Of a stretch of 8,706 nt of DNA, positions 1 to 6,444 are shown piece after piece. The stretch is from assembly GCA_964538225.1 (NCBI GenBank), contig CAZIDW010000054.1:1-8706 (forward strand), read 5' to 3'. Source of the stretch: JAFGCR01 sp964538225 (lineage in GTDB: Bacteria; Patescibacteriota; Gracilibacteria; UM-FILTER-43-11). The notes under the pieces were generated by a model. The model did no database searches, was not told the origin of the DNA, and saw nothing but the letters and a program-made list of their open reading frames with translations. A program made the position numbers and the translations under genes. Numbering within the stretch: the first letter of the stretch is position 1; every line of letters begins with the position of its first letter.

Positions 1-2
1 AC

Positions 3-95
3 ACTTTAGGGCTTTACCCCGACGCAAGCGTCGAAGAATTCTTATCGATTAATTATACCACTAAAGACATATCGTCCAACATAAAAATACCTTGA
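3..95 (+). CDS. C-terminal end of a truncated upstream gene (tentative)
   Basis: The frame that starts at base 3 stays open for 30 codons and ends in TGA at 93-95. It begins TLGLYPDASVEEFLSINYTT and looks like a normal soluble protein tail, with mixed acidic and hydrophobic residues and no low-complexity run. The other two plus frames stop sooner, one at once (TAG at 7-9) and one after 16 codons. The start lies outside the window and 30 residues are too few to name a family. A GACGC-AA-GCGTC palindrome (21-32) falls inside it and is explained by the codons PDASV. It could also be chance open frame in a spacer. Confidence 0.35.
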   Translation, partial: TLGLYPDASVEEFLSINYTTKDISSNIKIP

Positions 96-200
96 TTATC
101 AGTTGTTTTTAGACTAATTTGTTTCGGGTAAAAAATTTGCCTCACGTTCTTTAAAACGCATTGAAATAAAAGCAGACAACCTTCTGAGTGATCAGTGAGG

Positions 201-223
201 AACCGCTGTTGCGGTTATTTTTT
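201..223 (+). terminator. Rho-independent terminator or attenuator
   Basis: AACCGC (201-206) and GCGGTT (211-216) form a perfect 6-bp stem with the loop TGTT, followed by A and six T residues (218-223). This is a standard intrinsic terminator on the plus strand. It may end the truncated gene that finishes at 95. Lying 68 bases before the ATG at 291, it could instead act in the leader of that gene. No alternative antiterminator pairing was obvious. Confidence 0.55.
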
Positions 224-274
224 GTTTGCAATACCAAGGGTATTTTTCACACAAACCGTTCGCCGGGGGCGGAC

Positions 275-281
275 AAGGAGG
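275..281 (+). promoter_or_regulatory. Strong Shine-Dalgarno site
   Basis: AAGGAGG lies nine bases before the ATG at 291 and fixes that start, in preference to the GTG at 195 which overlaps the terminator hairpin. It is the only strong ribosome binding site in the window; the other complete genes have A+T-rich leaders without one. Confidence 0.75.
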
Positions 282-290
282 GGTGCTGGC

Positions 291-995
291 ATGGGAATCA
301 CTATTGTAGAAGCGGCAGGAAAGTCGATCAGTCCGGATACCATCATGAGGCTCAGCCGGAAAGGAGTGGTTATCTTCGACTTCAATGCGCTGATGCAGGG
401 GGATCTGAGCCACTGGAAGGAGGCAATCGGCGGACGGCCATCGTTCCTCGGCATCAGTCAGGAAACACCCCGCAACAGCAGGGTGCAGGCCGAGATCATC
501 CTCTACAGCGGAGAAGAATACGATTACGACGATGTTCGTACGGCTATCGGAAGAAACGGCAGACTGATCGAAGTCATCGGCATGGTCACCGTGGACTTCC
601 CGGTAGAACACGAAGGGACGATCTGCTTCCTTAATCGGGAAGTGCCGTCCGATGACCCGATGAGCGAGACGCTCGAGCTCTTTGCCACGCTGATCGAAGA
701 CATCACACCTCAGCTCAAACGGATCCAAAGCGGCGTGTACGGGGAAGGACGCGCCCACATCGTGATGGAGCGGCAGTGGAGAGGAATGGTCACGCCACCC
801 CCCATCCTGGACGGCTACGGCGGCCTTGCCGTCGACCCGCAGGAAGGAAGCTTCGTAATCATGGGGAAAAACGGTTATGCTATCGGCATGGCCAACCGCG
901 AGGGCAATGTCGTATGGGGTGACCTGAACGAACCGCTGAGTGAGCAGGTCATCATGGAAGTGATAAATAGCTTCATCCCCACAGCAAAGACCTGA
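291..995 (+). CDS. Unrecognised 234-residue soluble protein
   Basis: I do not recognise this protein and assign no function. It begins MGITIVEAAGKSISPDTIMR, has no signal peptide or membrane segment, is acidic, and has one cysteine (C112). The first 120 residues alternate short hydrophobic strands with charged stretches (VVIFDF at 26-31, AEIILY at 67-72, EVIGMVTVDF at 94-103). The C-terminal third has a Gly/Pro-rich turn (TPPPILDGYGG, 168-178) followed by strands near SFVIMG and NVVWGD. This suggests an alpha/beta fold, possibly of two domains. The gene stands alone between two hairpin terminators (201-223 and 1069-1097), so it is probably a single transcription unit. Its strong ribosome binding site and more G+C-rich codons differ from the neighbours, which may indicate separate ancestry or high expression. 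The start at 291 is chosen from the AAGGAGG site. Confidence 0.8.
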   Translation: MGITIVEAAGKSISPDTIMRLSRKGVVIFDFNALMQGDLSHWKEAIGGRPSFLGISQETPRNSRVQAEIILYSGEEYDYDDVRTAIGRNGRLIEVIGMVTVDFPVEHEGTICFLNREVPSDDPMSETLELFATLIEDITPQLKRIQSGVYGEGRAHIVMERQWRGMVTPPPILDGYGGLAVDPQEGSFVIMGKNGYAIGMANREGNVVWGDLNEPLSEQVIMEVINSFIPTAKT

Positions 996-1068
996 AAGTA
1001 AGCCTAAGACATCGGTTTCAATGCGGCTTGGATTAAGCCCCTTTAGGGTGCGGTATTCAGCAGAACCG

Positions 1069-1097
1069 GGCCGGCGCTATGCGCCGGCCTTTTTATT
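1069..1097 (+). terminator. Strong rho-independent terminator
   Basis: GGCCGGCGC (1069-1077) and GCGCCGGCC (1081-1089) form a perfect 9-bp stem closed by the loop TAT, followed by TTTTTATT. This ends transcription of the gene at 291-995. The T-run lies directly before the nadA leader, so nadA needs its own promoter. Confidence 0.85.
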
Positions 1098-1136
1098 GAC
1101 TTGATTTTTCAAAAAAAACGGTCAGAATTCAAGCAA

Positions 1137-2153
1137 ATGGAATTTTCTGACAAGCAAATCCAACGGGAAACAGACCGCCTTTTCAGAAAACTGAAAAAAG
1201 TAAAATGGTCCGAAACCGGCTGCGCGCTCATCGCTCCAGTGACCCTTGCAATCAACCGGCTGAAAAAAGAAAAAAACGCCGTCATCCTGGCGCATTCTTA
1301 CATGACACCGGACATCATAGCCGGCGTGGCGGATTTTACCGGCGATTCCTACGGCCTGAGCCGACAGGCACAAAAAACAAAAGCCGGGACCATTCTGTTC
1401 TGCAGTGTTCATTTTATGGCTGAAACCGCTAAAATCCTGAACCCTGAAAAAACGGTGCTGGTTCCCGCTGTGGCCGGCTGCTCACTGGCGGAATCCATCA
1501 CGTCGAAAGAGGTGCGGGATATTAAAAAGAAATACCCGGACGCCGCCGTGGTGTGTTACGTGAACACGACAGCGGCCGTGAAGGCGGAATGTAATGCGTG
1601 CTGTACATCATCAAACGCTCTCCAGATCATTGAGGGGCTTCCGCAGAAAAAAATCATCTTCCTGCCAGACGAACTGATGGCCAAAAACCTCCAGCCCCTG
1701 ACGAAAAAGACGGTAATCGGGTGGAACGGGCGGTGCATTGTGCATGAGACGTTTTCCGCAAAGACTGTCGATGCCATCCGCCAAAACCATCCCGGGGTAA
1801 AGATACTGGCGCATCTGGAATGTCCGCCGGAGGTCACTAAAAAGGCTGACATGGCCGGCGGTACCGAAGGCATGATCAGGTACCTGGAAACCCACAAGGC
1901 CGGTCCGTTCATGCTGGTCACCGAATGCGGGCTGACCGACCGGATGCGGATGGAGATGCCGGATAAAAAAATGGTCGGCGTCTGCGCGCTGTGCCCGTAT
2001 ATGAAAAAAATAACACTAAAAGATGTACTGCTGGCGCTCAAATCCCCGCGAAAAGACCAGGTTGTGACGTTGCCGCCAGAGGTGCTGCAAAAAGCCAAAC
2101 GGACATTGGACCGGATGATAAAGATTACTGAAAAAGTGACCGGGAACCAGTGA
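1137..2153 (+). CDS. nadA: Quinolinate synthase (NadA)
   Basis: NadA condenses iminoaspartate with dihydroxyacetone phosphate to quinolinate in the cytosol, the second step of de novo NAD synthesis, using an oxygen-sensitive [4Fe-4S] cluster. The 338-residue protein is of normal length. Three cysteines match the cluster ligands by motif and spacing: C115 (AGCSLAES), C200 (NGRCIVHETF) and C286 (CALCPYMKKITL). Other family signatures are LAHSY (H53, Y55), ADFTGDS, VHFMAETAKILNPEK, YVNTTAAVKAE, CCTSSN, HLECPPEV (H226, E228) and GGTEGMIRYL. The usual LAHNYQ appears as LAHSYM. An in-frame TTG at 1101 would add 12 residues but abuts the terminator T-run, so ATG 1137 is preferred. Neither start has a ribosome binding site. 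TTGATT (1101-1106) and CAGAAT (1123-1128), 16 bases apart, could be a weak promoter giving a nearly leaderless mRNA. No nadB or nadC adjoins it here. Confidence 0.95.
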   Translation: MEFSDKQIQRETDRLFRKLKKVKWSETGCALIAPVTLAINRLKKEKNAVILAHSYMTPDIIAGVADFTGDSYGLSRQAQKTKAGTILFCSVHFMAETAKILNPEKTVLVPAVAGCSLAESITSKEVRDIKKKYPDAAVVCYVNTTAAVKAECNACCTSSNALQIIEGLPQKKIIFLPDELMAKNLQPLTKKTVIGWNGRCIVHETFSAKTVDAIRQNHPGVKILAHLECPPEVTKKADMAGGTEGMIRYLETHKAGPFMLVTECGLTDRMRMEMPDKKMVGVCALCPYMKKITLKDVLLALKSPRKDQVVTLPPEVLQKAKRTLDRMIKITEKVTGNQ

Positions 2154-2177
2154 TCAGGCACTAAAACTGATCTCTGG
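2147..2177. terminator. Hairpin between convergent nadA and mnmA
   Basis: CCAG-T-GATCAG (2147-2157) pairs with CTGATC-T-CTGG (2167-2177), giving a 10-bp stem with one T/T mismatch and the loop GCACTAAAA. It overlaps the nadA stop codon and fills most of the 30-base gap between the two converging stops. Neither strand has a good T-run straight after the stem, so it is not a textbook terminator, but its position suits 3'-end formation for both genes. Confidence 0.4.
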
Positions 2178-2183
2178 TCACTG

Positions 2184-3236
2184 CTATTGAATCATTCCCC
2201 CGCCAAGACAAACATCCCTATCGTAAAACACCGCGAACTGCCCCGGCGCAATGCCGTGCACTGGTTTTTCGAGAAATACTTGAACAATTTTTTTGTTCAA
2301 ATTTATTGTACATGGATGACTCGTTTTACCATGACGGATTTTAACTTTCAACTTTAAACTTTCAACTTTCAACTCTTCATTGATCCAGTTTACATTCACC
2401 ACCTCAAATCCCTTTCCATAAACCGCCTCCGGATCGTATCCCTGCGCCAGATAAATGAGGTTCTTTTTTACGTCTTTATCCACCACAAACCATGGCCCGC
2501 CGGAAAGCCCCAGGCCGAACCGCTGACCGATCGTGTAAAACCAATGCCCCTTATGCCCCCCTATCCTCTCACCGGTTTTCTTTTCAATAAAATCCCCCGG
2601 TTTTTCACCCAGATGTTCTTTAATAAATTCGCGATACGGGATTTTACCCAGAAAACAGATGCCCTGGCTGTCTTTCCTGTCCTGATTAGGCAATTGGTAT
2701 TTTTTGGCCAGCGCGCGGACTTCGGATTTTGTGAGATGACCGATGGGAAACAGCGCCCGGCTCAGTTGAGCTTGGCTTAAATGGGATAAAAAATACGTTT
2801 GGTCCTTCACCGGATCGGGCGCTTTTTTAAGGTAAAATACCCCGTCTTTTTCCTCTACCTGAGCATAATGGCCGGTCGCCACCTTTTCAAACGACTCATC
2901 GATTTTTTTATAAAAAGCACCGAACTTGACCTGCTGGTTGCAGAAAATATCCGGATTCGGCGTCCGGCCCGCTTTGCATTCCCTGATGGTATAACGGACG
3001 ACGGTGTCCCGGTATTCCTTCTGCATATCCAGGACCTGCAGAGGCACACCGGCCTGCCGGCAGACCTGGCGGACATATGTTAAATCTTCTTTCCACGGGC
3101 ATTCCCCCAAATACGCCAGATCATCCTCCAGCCAGATCCTTAAATAAAACGCGGTCAGATCATGACCTTCATCTTTCAGCAGCCGGAGCGCTACTGAACT
3201 GTCCACCCCGCCGGAGATCAATACAGCAATCTTCAT
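2184..3236 (-). CDS. mnmA: tRNA-specific 2-thiouridylase MnmA
   Basis: MnmA adenylates U34 in the anticodon of Lys, Glu and Gln tRNAs and replaces its C2 oxygen with sulfur passed from a cysteine desulfurase relay. The 350-residue protein begins MKIAVLISGGVDSSVALRLL with the PP-loop ATPase motif SGGVDSS (8-14). The two catalytic cysteines are C99 (PNPDIFCNQQVKFG) and C194 (DSQGICFLGK). Further family motifs are KAGRTPNPD, ATGHYA, KDQTYFLS, HWFYTIGQRFGLGL and the C-terminal PGQFAVFYDRDVCLGGG. The stretch AFYLRIWLEDDLAYLGECPW resembles the cyanobacterial/plastid subtype. An ATG four codons upstream (3248) is possible; 3236 gives the usual family N-terminus, and neither has a ribosome binding site. 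Residues 288-298 are encoded by a heptamer repeat (2343-2375). The gene is convergent with nadA and divergent from the antiporter. Confidence 0.96.
   Translation of the reverse strand: MKIAVLISGGVDSSVALRLLKDEGHDLTAFYLRIWLEDDLAYLGECPWKEDLTYVRQVCRQAGVPLQVLDMQKEYRDTVVRYTIRECKAGRTPNPDIFCNQQVKFGAFYKKIDESFEKVATGHYAQVEEKDGVFYLKKAPDPVKDQTYFLSHLSQAQLSRALFPIGHLTKSEVRALAKKYQLPNQDRKDSQGICFLGKIPYREFIKEHLGEKPGDFIEKKTGERIGGHKGHWFYTIGQRFGLGLSGGPWFVVDKDVKKNLIYLAQGYDPEAVYGKGFEVVNVNWINEELKVESLKLKVKIRHGKTSHPCTINLNKKIVQVFLEKPVHGIAPGQFAVFYDRDVCLGGGMIQ
2343..2375. repeat. Imperfect heptamer repeat inside mnmA
   Basis: Four consecutive 7-base units on the plus strand read AACTTTC, AACTTTA, AACTTTC, AACTTTC, followed by AACTC. 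On the coding (minus) strand they encode residues 288-298 of MnmA, ELKVESLKLKV. The flanking sequence (NVNWINE before, KIRHGK after) aligns with ordinary MnmA, so the repeat occupies a normal strand position in the C-terminal barrel domain and keeps the frame. Confidence 0.75.
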
Positions 3237-3250
3237 ACCAATTGACATTC

Positions 3251-3338
3251 AATTTGTAACTGGCAACTCGTAACTGGTAACTTGCAACAATCAAGTTACA
3301 AGTTACGCCCCGAAGGGGCAAATGACAAGTTACAAATT
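3251..3338. repeat. Nested palindromic repeat element
   Basis: The ends AATTTGTAACT (3251-3261) and AGTTACAAATT (3328-3338) are perfect 11-bp inverted repeats. Inside are two perfect hairpins: GTAACTTG/CAAGTTAC (3277-3284 and 3292-3299, loop CAACAAT) and GCCCC/GGGGC (3307-3319, loop GAA). Related direct copies GTAACTGG (3256-3263 and 3270-3277) and ACAAGTTAC (3298-3306) fill the rest. The whole could fold as an outer stem carrying two hairpins, like a REP- or MITE-type palindromic element. It fills the spacer between the divergent mnmA and antiporter genes, so it could also serve in their regulation. Confidence 0.65.
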
Positions 3339-3396
3339 TTGTCAGATGTCAGGTGCTAAGGTTTGTGGTAATCTAAAAAAAACTAACAATACACAT

Positions 3397-4557
3397 ATGC
3401 CTGATTTCATGAACCTCCTCATCTTAATGGTCGTCGTCTGGACAGCCGGTAAGGTCTTCCGGTCGCTTAAACTGCCCGTGGTCCTCGGACAGCTGATGGG
3501 GGGTATTTTAGTGGGCCCGGCGCTTTTAGGATTGGTGGATCCAAACAGTGAAACGATCAAAGTACTGGCGGAACTGGGGATATTCTTTTTAATGCTCCAC
3601 GCCGGGCTGGAAACGGATCATCGGGAAATCCTGAAGGCTTCCAAACGTTCCTTTCTGATCGCCATGGGGGGCACCATCCTGTCGTTCGCGGGCGGATATT
3701 CCGTAGCTCAGTACTTCGGGCAGACACAAACGGCTTCACTGTTTATCGGCATGGGGCTATCGGTTTCCGCCATCGCCATGGCCGCGCGCGTTTTTAAAGA
3801 CTGTAAAATCATGAACACGCGCGCGGCGAATGTGACGCTTGGGGCAGCGATTTTTGAAAACATTCTGGCTCTCATCCTCTTTTCCATCATCATCAGTATC
3901 GCAGAACAAGGGGCGGTAGAACTCATCCCTTTACTATTCCTGCTTTTAAAAGTCATCGCCTTCTTTACGGTCGTCATCTTTGCCGGCCTCAGGCTTTCCA
4001 GATTCCTGAACCGCATCATCTATTTCGGGAACAAAGGCTTCACCCTCACACTCATCATCGCGCTTTTAATGGGGCTGATCGCCGAAGCCATCGGCCTGCA
4101 TATGATCATCGGCGCCTTTCTGGCCGGCCTGTTCATCCACGAGGAGGTGTTAGACAAACGGGTATTCGATAAGATCGAAGATAGGATTTACGGCTTAAGC
4201 TACGGGTTCTTCGGTCCCGTCTTTTTTGCCAGCCTGGCCTTTCATCTGGATCTATCCGCCTTCACGGCGACGACCGGGTTCCTGGCCGCGCTGGTGGCAG
4301 TGGCGATTGCCGGCAAAGTCATCGGCAGCGGAATCGTGGCGAAATTTGAAAAACTGACCAATCTGGAATCACTTGTCATCGGCATCGGCATGAACAACCG
4401 TGGCGCGGTTGAGCTGGTGATTGCCACCATCGGCCTGCAGATGGGAATCATCAATGAAATGGTCTTCTCGGTATTAGTCGCCATGGCCTTCATCACGACC
4501 ATCTTCTCTATCCTGCTCACCTCGCCGCTGGCCGAAAAGCTGAAACAGGCACACTAA
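3397..4557 (+). CDS. Cation/proton antiporter, CPA2 (Kef/NapA-like) family
   Basis: An integral membrane protein of 386 residues, predicted to exchange Na+ or K+ for H+. It is hydrophobic almost throughout, with roughly 11-13 membrane segments. Family landmarks include LPVVLGQLMGGILVGPALLG (26-45), ELGIFFLMLHAGLETD (59-74), the unwound-helix region GLSVSAIAMAARVF (120-133), MIIGAFLAGLF (236-246), FFGPVFFASLAFHLDL (271-286) and NNRGAVELVIA (333-343). The membrane motif where homologues usually carry Asp-Asp or a polar residue then Asp reads E154-N155 (AAIFENILAL), so the expected second aspartate is missing. There is no C-terminal TrkA-N/RCK domain, unlike full-length Kef proteins. ATG 3397 is chosen because the upstream in-frame extension to 3322 overlaps the palindromic repeat. 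Its TAA overlaps by two bases the stop of the convergent gene. The transported ion cannot be told from sequence. Confidence 0.9.
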   Translation: MPDFMNLLILMVVVWTAGKVFRSLKLPVVLGQLMGGILVGPALLGLVDPNSETIKVLAELGIFFLMLHAGLETDHREILKASKRSFLIAMGGTILSFAGGYSVAQYFGQTQTASLFIGMGLSVSAIAMAARVFKDCKIMNTRAANVTLGAAIFENILALILFSIIISIAEQGAVELIPLLFLLLKVIAFFTVVIFAGLRLSRFLNRIIYFGNKGFTLTLIIALLMGLIAEAIGLHMIIGAFLAGLFIHEEVLDKRVFDKIEDRIYGLSYGFFGPVFFASLAFHLDLSAFTATTGFLAALVAVAIAGKVIGSGIVAKFEKLTNLESLVIGIGMNNRGAVELVIATIGLQMGIINEMVFSVLVAMAFITTIFSILLTSPLAEKLKQAH

Positions 4558-5108
4558 CGCCCGAAAAGAGTGTCGATCTCCAGCCGGTTGAAAAACAAAC
4601 GGTCCTGCTTTTTGATTTTTGTAAGTGTCTTTCTGGCCATCATCCGCTTGCCCTTTTTTAAGTCAGCGGTATATTTCATGACCAGTCGCCAGCGCTTTTC
4701 ATCAAACAGATGGCCGAAAGACCGACGGACTTTAGGATTGGCGATGCTGTTATCCACCCGTTTTAAAAAGGCAATCATCTCAGGGCCGGTGATCCACTGA
4801 TCGATATAAACGAAAAAATCAATATCATGCCGCAAATGAGAAAGGGCTAAATTGACGGTAAGATTGAGGTCGCGGATATTATCCCACAGATTCTGATCCA
4901 ATGGCTGGGTGATGAAATCCGTAATGCATTGCCGGCGGTATTCATCGTCACTGCATTCAAAATCCAGATAAGCCCCCAAATGGTCGTCATGAACCGGATT
5001 CGGCAGAAAATAAGGATGATCAAGACTGCTACCCTGAAGCGCGCTGAAATAACGGCGAACCCAATCAGAACCCATTTCCTGCAGAATAGCTGTTTCACTT
5101 TCAACCAC
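4554..5108 (-). CDS. Unrecognised 184-residue protein, possibly a broken gene
   Basis: I do not recognise this protein. From the GTG at 5108 it reads MVESETAILQEMGSDWVRRY and continues as a soluble, largely helical, mixed-charge protein with aromatic-rich patches (DHPYFLPNP, DIDFFVYIDQWITG). It ends in a basic segment (residues about 146-174, with KKGKRMMARKTLTKIKKQDR) followed by FFNRLEIDTLFGR. No membrane segment, signal peptide or cysteine-rich site is seen. The frame stays open for 14 codons upstream of the GTG to a TAA (5151-5153), and the same frame is open again above it to ATG 5246. The only convincing promoter (5277-5305) is placed for that ATG, and the GTG has no ribosome binding site. 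The gene is thus either a restart after a nonsense codon, or a real shorter protein behind a small leader ORF. Confidence 0.6.
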   Translation of the reverse strand: MVESETAILQEMGSDWVRRYFSALQGSSLDHPYFLPNPVHDDHLGAYLDFECSDDEYRRQCITDFITQPLDQNLWDNIRDLNLTVNLALSHLRHDIDFFVYIDQWITGPEMIAFLKRVDNSIANPKVRRSFGHLFDEKRWRLVMKYTADLKKGKRMMARKTLTKIKKQDRLFFNRLEIDTLFGR

Positions 5109-5150
5109 TCTGAGCAGTTCCCGTATCCGTGGAAGCTGACCGTCTTTGAT

Positions 5151-5246
5151 TTATCCGGATCCAGCCATACGGATTAACGCATCCAGCGCTGTTTCAGCGG
5201 ATTCATCTGCAACAGAGGGCTCAGCCTTATATCGTTCAGATTTCAT
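5151..5246 (-). CDS. 31-codon ORF, possible N-terminal fragment of the next gene
   Basis: ATG 5246 opens a 31-residue reading frame starting MKSERYKAEPSVADESAETA and ending TAA at 5151-5153. It is in exactly the same frame as the 184-residue gene below it, with 14 sense codons (IKDGQLPRIRELLR) between the TAA and the GTG. The composition is that of a plausible helical N-terminus. The ATG lies about 24 bases after the predicted transcription start of the promoter at 5277-5305. I read it as the original N-terminus of one roughly 230-codon gene now split by a stop. A stand-alone small protein or leader peptide is the alternative. Confidence 0.5.
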   Translation of the reverse strand: MKSERYKAEPSVADESAETALDALIRMAGSG

Positions 5247-5276
5247 AAAAAGGCGCAAATAGGATGATAGTGCCCC

Positions 5277-5305
5277 ATAAAAACATAACTTATTTAAAAT
5301 GTCAA
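5277..5305 (-). promoter_or_regulatory. Sigma70-type promoter overlapping the methyltransferase stop
   Basis: On the minus strand, TTGACA (5305-5300) is a perfect -35 box, followed by a 17-base spacer and TTTTAT (5282-5277) as -10. The predicted start is near 5270, about 24 bases before ATG 5246. The -35 box overlaps the TGA (5304-5302) of the upstream methyltransferase gene, so the downstream gene can be transcribed independently of it. Confidence 0.6.
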
Positions 5306-6411
5306 AATTCAAACCTGTAAATTGCCCTTCCCACTGCCTGCCCCTCGCGCGAATATTTGAGATGCAGGATTTTTTTAAAACCCGCTTTTTCTATTTGCCG
5401 GACACACTTAAGTTCTTTTTCCTGTCCATTCCGCAGCCTGAAAAACGGCAGGGCCGCCACAACCGGGGTGCTGCATTTCATGTTTTTCAGATTTTCAAAA
5501 AACCGTAAATAAAGATCGTCCAGTCCTTCCATAATCGTCTTCAGCCGATCGGATTGGATAGATTGATTATGCGGAACGCCTAAATCCCCTTCAAACGCGA
5601 TAGCGTCAAACGGTTTTTTAAACGGCTGGGTGGCATCGTGAACCAGTAATTTCGCATCAGCAGAAACGCTGAATTCTTTTTTTAACCACGCTGCATTATT
5701 TTTCGCTCCTTCAATATGCTTAGGGTTGATATCGGAACCGACCATGTCCCGCCCCATTAAAAGCCCTTCCATAACAAGCGTCCCTCCACCACAGAACGGA
5801 TCCCATATTTTACCTCTCACTCCCGTTAAATTGATGAGGATCTGAGCCAGTTTAGGCGGCAGCATGCCCATCTGCATACTGCGGAAGGGTTTTTCGTAAT
5901 CCCGTTTGCTGTACGAATCGATATCCTGGACGGCCGTCGTCCTGCCGATGGTAAAACGGCCCTTATGATTCACAATGATCAGTTCAATTCCCTTCCTGCT
6001 GATGGATTTATACTGGGCGGAGGAAATGTTTTTAAAATTCTTATTGATGAAACGGCTCTTAATTCCCTCGGCTTTCAGCCGTTTTTTCAGTTTTAAAAGA
6101 ATCGGACGCAATTGCTTTTCGGATACCCCGTAAATACTCAGACCATAATCCAGTTTTTTACCCTGATAATCGGATTTCAGAACATCGGCCAGGGTTTCGG
6201 TCAGGGCGTCCTTTTTGACTTCTTTGATGAGCTCAGCGGCTTTGACAGAACCCCCAAGACAATTGAATTCCGCCTGGTCCATTTCAACCGGCAAATCCGT
6301 CACAACAAAACCAACCCCTTTCACCCAAATCCTGTGTTCCGGATAGCGTGCTTTTATTTCAGCCAGGGACAATTCAGGATGATTGCCAAAAATGAGAATA
6401 TATGTTGACAT
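5302..6411 (-). CDS. TRM11-like tRNA guanosine N2-methyltransferase
   Basis: A 369-residue SAM-dependent RNA methyltransferase of the UPF0020/TRM11 group, whose studied members methylate N2 of G10 in tRNA. The N-terminal half (MSTYILIFGNHPELSLAEIK onward, to about 165) is placed as the RNA-binding THUMP-like part. RTTAVQDIDSYSKRDYEKP and MGMLPPKLAQILINL (181-195) lead into a Rossmann-like catalytic domain. This has the SAM motif DPFCGGGT (204-211), an acidic residue after strand 2 (GSDINPKHIEGAKNN, D227) and another after strand 3 (VHDAT, D259). The catalytic motif IV, DPPY or NPPY in methylases and EPYLGP-like in bacterial relatives, reads EGDLGVP (274-280). The protein ends YSREGQAVGRAIYRFEF, typical of the family. 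ATG 6411 lacks a ribosome binding site. The substrate is inferred from the family only. Confidence 0.85.
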   Translation of the reverse strand: MSTYILIFGNHPELSLAEIKARYPEHRIWVKGVGFVVTDLPVEMDQAEFNCLGGSVKAAELIKEVKKDALTETLADVLKSDYQGKKLDYGLSIYGVSEKQLRPILLKLKKRLKAEGIKSRFINKNFKNISSAQYKSISRKGIELIIVNHKGRFTIGRTTAVQDIDSYSKRDYEKPFRSMQMGMLPPKLAQILINLTGVRGKIWDPFCGGGTLVMEGLLMGRDMVGSDINPKHIEGAKNNAAWLKKEFSVSADAKLLVHDATQPFKKPFDAIAFEGDLGVPHNQSIQSDRLKTIMEGLDDLYLRFFENLKNMKCSTPVVAALPFFRLRNGQEKELKCVRQIEKAGFKKILHLKYSREGQAVGRAIYRFEF

Positions 6412-6444
6412 AATTTAATTTATATGATAGTTTAATGTCCTTCC

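Larger units (their letters stand above)
96..290. other. Spacer upstream of the first complete gene
   Basis: No gene is evident in this 195-base stretch. It holds A+T-rich DNA to about 180, a hairpin with a T-run (201-223), and the ribosome binding site of the gene at 291. The best promoter candidate, TTGATT (92-97) with TAATTT 17 bases downstream, is weak, and I do not claim it. I see no known riboswitch. Confidence 0.4.

Noticed and set aside
93..95. UGA read as a sense codon, as in some candidate phyla
   Set aside because: nadA, rpmH and the methyltransferase all end at TGA at the expected family length, so TGA is a stop here.
195..290. Longer start (GTG 195) for the first complete gene
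   Set aside because: The extension runs through the terminator hairpin and reads as low-quality protein, while ATG 291 has an AAGGAGG site at ideal spacing.
1101..1136. TTG 1101 as the nadA start
   Set aside because: It sits right after the T-run of the terminator, has no ribosome binding site, and adds 12 residues not expected in the family. ATG 1137 fits better.
1556..2161. 201-codon open frame on the minus strand
   Set aside because: It is antisense to nadA, whose motifs are unmistakable, and its own translation shows no family signature.
3322..3396. 25-residue N-terminal extension of the antiporter
   Set aside because: It overlaps the palindromic repeat and reads MTSYKFCQMSGAKVCG, unlike the family. 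MPDFMNLLIL at 3397 begins directly before the first membrane helix.
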